A stretch of DNA of 64,000 nt. It comes from Parapristionchus giblindavisi (Eukaryota; Nematoda; Chromadorea; Rhabditida; Diplogasteridae). Positions 44,147 through 54,564 of the stretch are shown here, piece by piece. The notes beneath the pieces were generated by a model. That model made no database searches, was not told where the DNA came from, and was given only the letters and a program-made list of their open reading frames with translations. The stretch is taken from contig CALSFV010000202.1 of the NCBI GenBank assembly GCA_943737045.1, positions 2,170,001 through 2,234,000 of the forward strand. Direction: 5' to 3'. Position 1 is the stretch's first letter, and each line of letters starts with the position of its first letter. Both the position numbers and the translations under genes were made by a program.

Positions 44147-47100
44147 ATGCGTCTTCTTCTAGTCTGCGCTCTTGTGGCCACGGCCTCTTTGGCCAAGGAT
44201 TCCCTTCGTTGGAACTCCGAGCCTTCTCCTTCAATTGAGCAGTACGATTCCTTCAAGAAAAAAAGACTGGATTCGAGTACCGTTACAATCTTGAGGCCCA
44301 GGTAACGATCTATCTCACTTACCGAATCATTAAAATACCGTAACGTTACAGTAACAAGACATTACCGTAACCCATTGCAGATCGCCAATGGACTTCCCGT
44401 CCCTGGCTCCCAACAGTCCATTGCCCGTTCTCAGACTCTCGTTTCTTTGACTTTCCCCGAGAGTCAAATTGCTCATCTTCGTATTGAGAAGATTCGTGTT
44501 GGATCTGCTCAGAAGGAGATCACTGAGCCCAAGACCATCCAACCTTTCGAGCTCTTCGATGAAATCGAACTCTCTGAGGTAATCAACACTATACAATATT
44601 ACAGTAATCGCATCTTTCCACTCAGGACCAACACCGTCAACTTCGTCTTCCCGTCCGTTTCCGTTATGAGAATGGACTTATCTCTGAGATTGAATTCGAT
44701 CGTGAGGATCTCGCTTGGTCTACCAACATCAAGCGTGTTGTTCTTAACATGCTCCAGGCAAGTCAATACTACTTTGCATGATACTCTATCATATCATATA
44801 ATCTCATTCTTAGAACACTCATTCTTACAATTAGTCTTTCTCCCTAAAGTTTCCTGACAACTGAAATTGAAGTCCCTAAAGTTTCCTGACAACTGAAATT
44901 GAAGTGAGACTGAAATTCTTCATTACATTACCCAAATTGTAATCCAGCTATTATGTATATAAGCTAATCGGTGGTATTCTTTAGGTCAACCTTTCCCAGA
45001 AGAATCTCCACGAGACTCGCTACCAGCGTGAATCCCTCGAAGAGACCCAGACTGTCTTCACCGCCCCCGAGGTGTGTATCTTACTAGTTAATCACTCCTA
45101 GTAGTGATCTCTCAATCAATCATTAATCAATAATGGATCATTCAGCGTACCCTCGAGGGAGAGTGTGATGTAGTCTACACTATGCTTCCCACTGGAGAGA
45201 AGAAGACTGAGGAACTCCGTGTTACCAAGTCCATCAACTTCGAGAAGTGTGCTAACCGTGTCGGTATGCGTTACAACTTCCGTTTCGGAGATGAGTGCCC
45301 CTCATGCGAGAAGAAGTTCACCGGAGAAGAACGTAACATTGAATCTTCAACCGTCTTCAACTACCGTATCCTTGGATCTTCATCTCGTTTCCTTATTAAG
45401 GAAGTTGAGCTCCGTTCCGTCTACTCCTATGCTCCTCTTAACGAGAAGGAGACTTTCTTCACCACTGTCATGTCTGGAAACCTTCGTTTGATTCACGTCA
45501 CCAAGGAGGAAAAGACCATCCCTGCCCCCAAGTCTGACAAGAAGGAAACCATGGTATATGACCTTGAATGGGAGAAGAACGAGGAGAAGTTCCTCGCTAC
45601 CGGAGAGGAATCTCTTCTCCGTAACTCTCCTTATCCCGAGATGAAGAACAAGCCTGAGATGGCTTCTCGTCTTATCAAGTCTCTCATCGTCAAGATGGAA
45701 TCTGAAGAAAAGGGAGTCGAGCTCTCTGCTACCCACGAAATGGCCCGTCTTGTCCGTGTTCTTCGTATGTCCACCAAGGACGAGATCCGTCGTATGAACA
45801 AGGAAATCGTCGAGTCTGAGTCTCACGATGAGAAGATTCGCGTTCAGATGAGAGATCTCTTCAATGACGCTCTCGCTCTCGCTGGAACTTACAACACTGT
45901 CGAGCATCTCGTTGAGAAGATGAAGAAGAAGGAGGTCTCCCCCGTCAAGGCCGCCATCATCTTCAAGCATCTTACCAACATCCGTGTACCCTCTGAGAAG
46001 ATCGTTGACTCTCTCGTCTCTCTCTGCCAATACCAGAAGAACCAACCAATGGAGCGTCAGTCATGCTGGCTCACCGTTGGATCTCTTGTTAACGGTATGT
46101 GTGGTGAACACCGTGACCGTCTTGCCAACGACTCCGAAGAGAAGGTCTGCCCTCGTTCCCTCAAGGAAAAGTACGTCAAGGACATGTTCGAGCTCTTCAC
46201 CGAGTCTGAGACTCGCTACGAGAAGATCCTTGCCCTCAAGACCATCGCCAACTCCGGAATGGACCTTATTGTCTTCCCTCTCGAGAAGATCATCAAGGAC
46301 GAGACCGAAGAGAAGACTGTCCGAATCCAGGCTATCGATGCTCTTCGCAAGCTCCGTACCGTCATGCCCCGTAAGATCCACACCATCTTGATGCCCCTCT
46401 TCAAGAACATCCGTGAACAGCCCGAGATCCGTGTTGCTGCCTTCCACCAGATTATGCAGACCATCCCCGAGCGTGTTGTCATCGACCAGATCACTTCTCA
46501 ACTTGAGAAGGAGCCTCTCCATCAGGTTCACTCCTTCGTCTACTCTGCTCTTGAGCAGCTCTCCACTTCCGAGATCCCCTGTGAGAAGCGCATGGCTGAA
46601 GACATCAAGTCTTCCCTCAGACTCGCCCGTGTCCAGCCCCGTAAGATGTTCGACTCTCGCTTCAAGCACTACAATGTCTACTCTGACGAGCACAAGACTG
46701 GAGCTTCCCTCAACTGGGCTGCTCTCTTCTCCAATGACTCCGTCCTCCCCAAGGAGCTCATGACTACCCTCGAGACTACCTTCGCCGGACAGTGGAACAA
46801 GTACCTCGCACAAGTTGGATTCTCTCAGAACAACATCGACCAGATTATCTACAAGCTCGTCCAGAAGATCGAAGAGAATGGCCTTGAAGAGGTTCTTGTC
46901 CGTGGAAAGAGATCTTCTTCTACTTTCCGTCCCGCCGAGCTTCTCCGTGGACTCTTCAACAAGCTCTCCATCAAGTCTCGCAAGCAGGTTGAGCAGGATC
47001 CCCATGCCCTTGTCTACTTCCGTTACCGCGATATGGACTTTGCTCTTCTTCCCATCGATGAGGAGGTCATCCCCGATATGGTCAAGACTGTCCTTCGCAA

Positions 47101-49874
47101 TGGCCGCATCGAACTCGGAGAGCTCGAGCAGATCCTTGCCAAGGGATTCCGTTTCAACACTGTCTTCTCTACCTTCGTCTATGAGCGTAATCACATGATC
47201 GTCACCTCCATGGGAGCCCCTCTCGTCTTCTCTACCAAGATGCCCACCATCGTCAAGATGGACGGACTTCTCCAAGTTGAGCTCGCCCCTAAGAACGGAA
47301 AGACCATTGATGGAGCTCGTCTTCGTCTCGCTGCCAAGCCCTCCGTTTCCTCTACCCACATCACCAAGGTCGACTTCGTCTCTCCCATCGTCAACTTCGG
47401 AGTTAAGCTTCTTCACTCTGCTCAGGCTAACGTGCCCGTTGACATGACCGTCGAGATGATCTGGGAGAACAAGTGGGAGATGAAGTCTACCCTTGCTCTT
47501 CCCAAGGAGAACCGTCGTCTCATTCAGCTTCAGACTCGTCCCACCACCTTTGTCCGTGTCTGGCCCAAGGAGACTCGCGTCTACGTCGAGCCCAAGGAGA
47601 AGACCATCTACGTCGAAGAGCTCGAGACCCTTGTTCACAAGATGGACAAGATCATGTTCGAGAAGGCCACCGGAATGAAGCTCAACGTTGTCGGACACAT
47701 TCACGGACACATCTTCGAGAGTGGAATGGAGCGTCTGCCTTCTGCCCTCCTCATCGGAGAGAACAATGTTGAGGTTACTTTCGAGAAGACCGAAGAGACC
47801 CCCAAGGAGTACGTCATCAAGATGGAAGTTGAGAACTTCAACGAGGAATCTCGCATGGAACGTCCCACTCTTGAGAAGTTCTTCGAGAAAGACAATGAGG
47901 AATACTTCGAGACTGAAGAGCACGAGGAATACCCTGAGAACGAGAAGGAACGTCGTGGAGCTTTCCACAAGTACGTAAAGGAATACAAGACCAACAAGGG
48001 ATATTCTCACCGTCTCTTCGCCAAGATTCACTCTGTTGGAGCTCGCACTGAGCGCAAGGCCGAGATGGAGCTCCGTTCCGTCTGTGACGAGAAGATGCGT
48101 CATTGCAAGGTTGAACTCAAGGGAGAGCGTACCCCCATGACCGAGGAGGAGCGTCGCAACTGGAAGATCGAGTCTGAGCTTGAGGTTCTCTACCCTGAGA
48201 TGCCCGAGACTCTTGAGGAGCTTCTCAACCAGAAGCACCGCGAGACTGTCGGTTCCGTCGAGGCCCGTTGGGGATCTGATGACAAGAAGAACACCCTCAA
48301 GCTCAAGCTTCAGGGAGAACAGAACAAGGAACAGAAGAAGTGGATCAAGCGTGCTCTTGAACAGAAGGAACGCAAGTCTGAGGAGAGACTCACCGCTCTT
48401 GAGGAGTACTCTCGTCTTGTTGAGGCATCCATGCTCAACCAGTACAAGATTGTTGCCAAGTACGAGATCGAGTGCCCTGTTGTCCGTTCCGTCATTGAGA
48501 AGATCTACTCCATCGCCAAGGTCAACACTCCCTTCCTCTCCACTGAAATCGAATACGTCAAGAACGAGCCCCGCATGCTCCGTGTTGTTTTGACTGTTGA
48601 GCCTGAGACCCGTCAATACGTCAACCTCACTATTGAATCTCCCCTTGAGAAGGTTGTCCTCCGTGATATCCGTCTTCCCTATCCTCTTCGTCTTGTGAAC
48701 ATCCGTCGTCAATCCGTCTCTCCCATCCGTTCTCTTTCCACTCTCGGATCATCCCTTCTTGAGGAGACCAAGTCTGAGTGCGTTGTTGAGTCCCGCAAGG
48801 TTAACTCCTTCGATGACGTCATCTACCGTACTCCCCTCACTACCTGCTACTCCGTCCTCGCCAAGGACTGTTCCTCTGAACAGCCCGAGTTTGCCGTCCT
48901 CATGAAGAAGGTTGAGAAGCGTGGAGAGGAGAAGAAGATGAAGATCATCTCCAAGGACACCGTCATCGAGCTTGAGAAGATCTCAAAGAGAGATGAGATT
49001 AAGATCACCGTCAATGGAGAAGAGATGGAGGAGGTTGAACGTCTCTACAAGATCCGTGTCTTCAAGACCGGAGAGATCGTCACTGTTGAACTCGAAGCCG
49101 TCAAGGTCGAATTCGATGGATACACTGCCCAGATCAAGATGAGCGAATACTACAAGAACAAGCAGTGCGGAATCTGTGGACACTTCGATGGAGAGAAGAA
49201 GAGCGAGTTCCGTCGTGCTGACAACGAGGAGACCGGTAAGTAAACTTAACATACTACTAGCTCAAACTCAAGATCCTAAGTCATAAGTTATTCTTTCAGA
49301 AGATATCGAGGAGTTCCACCGTTCTTTCCTCGTCAAGAATGACGAATGTGAGATCGAAGAGGAAGAACTTAAGGAGAAGAAGAACTACCGTATCGAATCT
49401 GAGGAATCTTCATCTGAGGAGGAGTCCATGTTCGAGAAGTCATGGGAAAAGAAGACCAAGAAGATTAACCATCTTCCCCGTTACGAGAAGGATTCCGAAA
49501 TCGTTGGTTGGTTATATCATTCATTGATCCATGTTTGCAATAATGAATGATTCTATCCAGAGCCCGTTGAGAAGACCCGTGTTGTTGAGTACTCAAACCG
49601 TGTTTGCTTCTCTAAGAAGCCCGTCCCCGAGTGCCCCCGTAAGACCTTCGAGAAGGACGAGGAAATGAAGGAGATGAAGGTAAGATTGATTTATTCATTT
49701 AAAAAATCAATATTTAAATCGATTATTCAGGTCAAGTTCGCTTGTCTTCTTCGTTCTTCCCCTCAAGCTTCTCGTCTTCTTCGTGAGGCTCGTTCCGAGA
49801 TTGTCGACATCGATGAGCTCCCTGAATCCTTCATTGAGACTCTCTTCGTACCCAAGACTTGTGTTGTCTATTGA
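44147..49874 (+). CDS. Vitellogenin (yolk lipoprotein), frameshifted in exon 1
   Basis: Eight exons: 44147-44301, 44381-44578, 44626-44757, 44985-45071, 45146-49235, 49300-49506, 49561-49679 and 49731-49874. The signal peptide is [16 protein letters not shown]. Family features: N-terminal lipovitellin domain (about residues 30-650), an RGKR furin-like site at about 777-780, and a von Willebrand D domain near the end with [10 protein letters not shown] (about 1532). Total length would be about 1710 residues, normal for nematode vitellogenins. Made in the intestine and carried to oocytes. Codon bias is extreme, as expected for a very highly expressed gene. Intron 3 has a GC donor (CTCCAG|GCAAGT). 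Oddity: a run of seven A at 44258-44264 puts the signal peptide out of frame with the rest of exon 1, and reading on gives a stop in exon 2. It could be a sequence error, an allele, or early pseudogenisation; the rest of the gene is intact. Confidence 0.93.
44841..44904 (+). repeat. Tandem duplication of 32 bp in vitellogenin intron 3
   Basis: Two exact adjacent copies of a 32-bp unit starting TCCCTAAAGTTTCCTGACAA lie between the GC donor at 44758 and the acceptor at 44984. Confidence 0.9.
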
Positions 49875-50237
49875 ACAACCATTCAATTCATTATGTAGTC
49901 TACTTGATAATATATAAAAGATCAAGTACTTCACATACTTGTTTGCAATATACTACAAGGTAATTGGATTTTCAAAATCAATGTTATTCAATCACGGCAT
50001 ATGCAAGATTTTATATAGCAATATGATGTGTCACCTTTTAATCTTTTGTCTATCTAAAATGCCGGTCCACATCTTTCAATATATCATAGAACAGTATATG
50101 CTGTCAGTACTTATATCATCATCCAACAATATCGGAAGAAAAATTCGTGGAAAAAAACTCATCCATAAATATCTACCCATATCATGCGGAAAATAAATGC
50201 TACAAAATAATACACTATGTGTTTTTTTAAACAAAAG
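49875..50237 (+). other. Vitellogenin 3' flank
   Basis: AT-rich sequence with AATAAA at about 50193. The 85-codon frame at 49939-50196 is not supported by composition or splice sites. Ends at the TTAA that borders the second foldback element. Confidence 0.5.
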
Positions 50238-52381
50238 TTAAGAGACCGGCCCGGTTAAAATTCACTATACCCCGGAATTTTCCCCTAGCCAAAGGATTCA
50301 GGCCTCCATGCTTTCATGGTGGAAGGTGACCTGGCTCCTATTTGCAAAAGTGTAGCGAGTGAGGCCTCCAACGCGGCCAACGGCAAAATTCCAAAGTCGA
50401 AAAAATAGCAAACTTCGAAAAATCATATTTTGCGAATGAAACCAGTTAGCCTCGATATTGTTTCACGGTATAGTTGGTCAGCTCAAAAGTGCGTAGAAAC
50501 ACTAGGAACATCACATTGTGGACGTCTACAAACACGTTTTCAGCATTTCCGCGAGATTTTCACCCATTCTAAATCAATAGACCGTAACTTCCTATAGCAA
50601 ACAAAATAGCCCACACGATTCTGCACTAATAAAACACAATTTCAAACGAATCGAGCTTTTCTCAGTGTTTCAAAAAAATCGAAATGTGCTTTTTGGGGCT
50701 GTTTTTTCGCCCCCAGACCACTTTCTTGGAGGGAATTGGATATGTTCTGCGTATCATGCGACATTCTGAGATGGGCTGAGTAAGAATCCACTGAAACCCA
50801 GACGTCTGGCGCGCTCCAGGAAAAGTCGATTTCCATGTTCATGGTCCGAAAATCTCGAAATTTGTCATGACTGGAAAAGCTTCTTTCTTGTGGCATCATG
50901 AAGCATGCTCATTGTGAATTACTACGAAATAGTTTTCATCGTTCCATCGATCTGTTCAAATTTTGCAGAAAAAAATTTGTTCTGAAAAATACGTAAATAA
51001 TCGTAAATAATTCAAATCGCATCCACTTCATCTGAGATCACGACAATGATAACACTTACTGTCCGTCCTCCAAGATTAGTGGATGCGATTTGAATTATTT
51101 ACGATTATTTACGTATTTTTCCGAACAAATTTTTTTCTGCAAAATTTGAACAGATCGATGGAACGATGAAAACTATTTCGTAGTAATTCACAGTGAGCAT
51201 GCTTCATGATGACTACAAGAAAAAAGCTTTTCCAGTTATAAAAAATTTCGAGATTTTCGGACCATGATCGACTTTAGATCGACCATGATGGTCATGGAAA
51301 TCGACTTTTCCAGGAGCGCGCCAGTCGTTTGGGCTTCAGTGGATTCTTACTCAGCCCATCTCACAATGTCGCATGATACGCAGAACATATCCAATTCCCT
51401 CCAAGAAAGTGGTCTGGGGGAAAAACAGCCCCAAAAAGCACATTTTGATTTTTTTTAAATACTGAGAAAATCTCGATTCGTTTGAAATTGTGTTTTATTA
51501 GTGCAGAATCATGTGGGCCAGGGCTGTGCATTTTCCGTTTTCCGATTTTCCGATTTTCCGAATTTTTCGAGAAAAATCGGAAAATTTTCCGAACCTTTAA
51601 AATTTTCCGAATTTTAAAGAAAAATAGAAGAAAGTCGATTTTTCGATGATTATTGTGCTTGGGAAATATTCCACTCGTGATATTTAATATACAAGTATAC
51701 GGTAAGTTGCATCAATTGCTCTTCCTTGCTACTAACATTCCCATCCTCGGTTATGACTTATAATTATTTGTTGTTGTATTATGTTTTTGATCTTGTTCTT
51801 TGTTGATGTTGTGATTTTCATGACTTGACTAAAATAATAATTTTGTTAAACACGAAAATTTATATATTTTGAGGCAAATTTCGATTTTTCCGAAATTTTA
51901 CGTATTTTCCGAATTTTCCGAAAAATAATTTCGGAAAATTTCCGTTTTCCGACATTTTCCGAAAACAATTTTCGGCACAGCCCTGGTGTGGGCTATTTTA
52001 TGTGCTATAGGAAGTTACTGTCTATTGATTTTGACTGGGTGAAAATCTCGCGGAAATGCTGAAAAACGTGTTTGTAGACGTCCACAATTCGATGTTCCTA
52101 GTGTTTCTACGCACTTTTGATATGACCAACTATACCTTGAAACAATATCGAGGATAACTGGTTTCATTCGCAATATATGATTTTTCGAAGTTTGCCATTT
52201 TTTCGACTTTGGAATTTTACCGTTGGCCGCGTTGGAGACTGAATGCCTCACTCACTACACTTTTGCAAATAGGAGACAGGAAACCTTCCACCATGAAAGC
52301 ATGGAGGCCTGAATCCTTTTGCTAGGGGAAATTTCCGGGGAATCCTCAAAATGGTAAATAATTACGGAGCCTGTCTCTTAA
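50238..52381. mobile_element. Second foldback element, flanked by TTAA
   Basis: Reading inward from both ends gives TTAAGAGAC followed by arms that pair for most of their length (left 50242-51012, right 51068-52377). Diagnostic pairs are AGCATGGAGGCCTGAATCC (right arm) against its complement near 50300, and GTGGATGCGATTTGAATTA at the inner ends. The spacer is only about 55 bp. TTAA outside both ends recalls piggyBac-type target sites, but no transposase or piggyBac-like end motif is visible. The right arm is longer because of a 467-bp hAT-like insertion. Confidence 0.85.
51519..51985. mobile_element. Small non-autonomous hAT-like element
   Basis: Ends CAGGGCTGTGC and its complement form 11-bp inverted repeats. 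The outer 8 bases are ATGTGGGC on the left and GTGTGGGC on the right, a typical 8-bp hAT duplication with one change. The other foldback arm near 50610 shows the same site once, as GTGTGGGC on the complementary strand, without the element. The interior is full of TTTTCCGA-type runs and has no coding capacity. Confidence 0.88.
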
Positions 52382-54564
52382 TTCAGTGGAGACAAATTTT
52401 TGAGTTTCCGAGTTTTTGAGTTTTTGAGTTAATTTTTGAGTTTTTTTTTTTACAATTCTACAATGACTTCAACAACAAATTAACAATACTAAAAAATATT
52501 GAATTCAATCTTATGGAAAGAGAAAGAAAAAGTGTGGCAACGATCGTAGGAGTAATTTTTTTCATTGAGATAAGGTATATTTTTTTAAAATATTTTTTCA
52601 TTAGTCATACATATGTAGTTTGTATTTTTGTCAAGTTTTACTGGCACGCCAATGAAATATTGCTTCGAATGACCTCTCTATTCGTAAACAACTCCTGGAA
52701 CGGTTAGAAATCGCACCACCAATTTTAAAAGAAGTTGGTCAGTAGTTAGCTCTGCGAAATAAACAAAAAAGTCAATGAACGAATTTGAAACAAACATATA
52801 TAACAACGTTTCGGAGTGTTTCTTTATTTGAATTCTTAAGGACTAATACTACTTGGAACTGATAATCTTAGAAAGGTCGTTAAAGAAATTACTGATCATC
52901 TACCTTGTGATATGTGTTTTTTTTAAAATGTTAATTGTCAGTTTTTTTCTTTTGCATTATACATAAGTTAGAGAAAAGTTCGTATACTAAAAATCTTGAT
53001 GTGCAAGCATACTAAATCTCATAACTCTTTTTGTTGTTACTCTGTGATTGTCTCCACCAAATTGGCCCACTCTACGGGAATATGCCAGTCGAGCATCAAA
53101 ATATTAACTACTTTTATTGCTGATTGTGAGAGAAATATGACTAAGAACAGGTGTGGAATGGAAGATTAAAGCGAAGGCAAGCCTAAATAGAGAATCAGTT
53201 CGATCTTTAGATCTATAACAGATATCGTACATCGAAAAATCATTGGATAAGGAAACAAAACTATGAAAGGAAAGAATAAGAACAAAAAAGCCTCATTTGG
53301 CCATAATCGCAGTTGAATGGTCAGAATGATTCAAAATGGTTTTGACGAATCATTATCCAATGAAATTTCGATGTACGATAATTTAACCAAAAAAGATATG
53401 AGGATGACGAGATAGAGAATAGAGGTCATATGAAAGAATCTGGTATACAGCAATATGGCACATAGAACAATGATATGGTGGGGGCATATATCTTCCCAAA
53501 AATCGATTATTCGGGAAAATAAGAGGTAGATAAATTAAACTGATAGCACGCTGTTATTTAAGGTCCATCAATAAGCTCTATAAATAATTTAAAATTTCGA
53601 TATAAAATAACAGGGAAAACGGGAACAAGAAATAAGCAAAATGTGAATCAGCAGCAATAGCAAACATTTTTGAATTATTTACATAGATGATGGTACTGTA
53701 TCGAACAGAAAGTTTTTTTTTCACTTTAGTTATAGATATCTCGCTCAATTTCAAGTTTACTAAAGGATAACTTCACGAACTAAACTGATCTGTTAATTCT
53801 GACATACATTCTTTTTCCATTACATTGCATCCTGAAGTTTATTTTCGTGATAAAAAAAATTTCTGTTCGACTTAGCATTACAACAAATTTAAAAACAATA
53901 AAAAAAATATTAGACAAAATATTAGACGCCTCTGCTTCAATGATGATTGATGCATTCTTCGTAGGTTCACTGTCTTCTCACCGAATGAATTGCTTCGTAT
54001 GACAAATGCTCTTTCGATTCCTCGATCATATGACCAAGAGATCAGACGATGAGATCAGACGAGATAACCGCTGCAATTGTATTCCAATTACATTGTCTTC
54101 AAATGTGATAAAAAATTGAAAAATCATAAAGTAGATTTCACAACACCTTTAAAATGCCAATAAAGGGATTGATATGTACAACAATATCCACTAAAAGATT
54201 AAATATTCTAAAAAAAACTGAACGTCTACTTATAGAATCGCCACATACCCGACATCATTACTATGTATAACGCCCAACACCCCCACAAAATTCTGGGGGA
54301 ATAGATTGAAAAAGAAGAAGAAAATTAAAAAAAAAACTTTTGCTCGATACTGTAAGTATGATTAATTAAATAAATAAAAATGATTATACCTTACATGTCC
54401 CTTGTCAATCTTCTCTTTTCATTTAAAGAGAGATTTGACGAATGACAAGCTCACTGCAATTTATAATTGACTTTTGTAAATGACAAGAGTAAGTTAAGTA
54501 TATTCTCGATTATTACGAAACACCAACCATATGACACATAGCATCCGACGTTATCGGGAGACAC
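52382..54564. other. Intergenic region
   Basis: AT-rich sequence between the second foldback and the stop codon of the large AT-hook gene. It contains one MITE (53223-53380). No supported exon on either strand. Confidence 0.55.
53223..53380. mobile_element. Short MITE with 27-bp inverted ends
   Basis: TATCGTACATCGAAAAATCA at the left pairs with the complement of the right end for about 27 bp with two or three mismatches (both continue into ATTGGATAA). The 158-bp unit is flanked by or starts with TA on both sides, consistent with a Tc1/mariner-type MITE. Confidence 0.7.

Noticed and set aside
45380..48593. Other long frames on both strands within the vitellogenin exon
   Set aside because: Shadows of the same biased coding sequence; none has splice sites or recognisable protein features.
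46061..48712. 883-codon open frame on the minus strand
   Set aside because: It is the exact antisense of the large vitellogenin exon. Strong codon bias (few codons whose complement is a stop) leaves the opposite strand open; its Leu/Val/Asp/Glu-heavy composition mirrors the sense codons.
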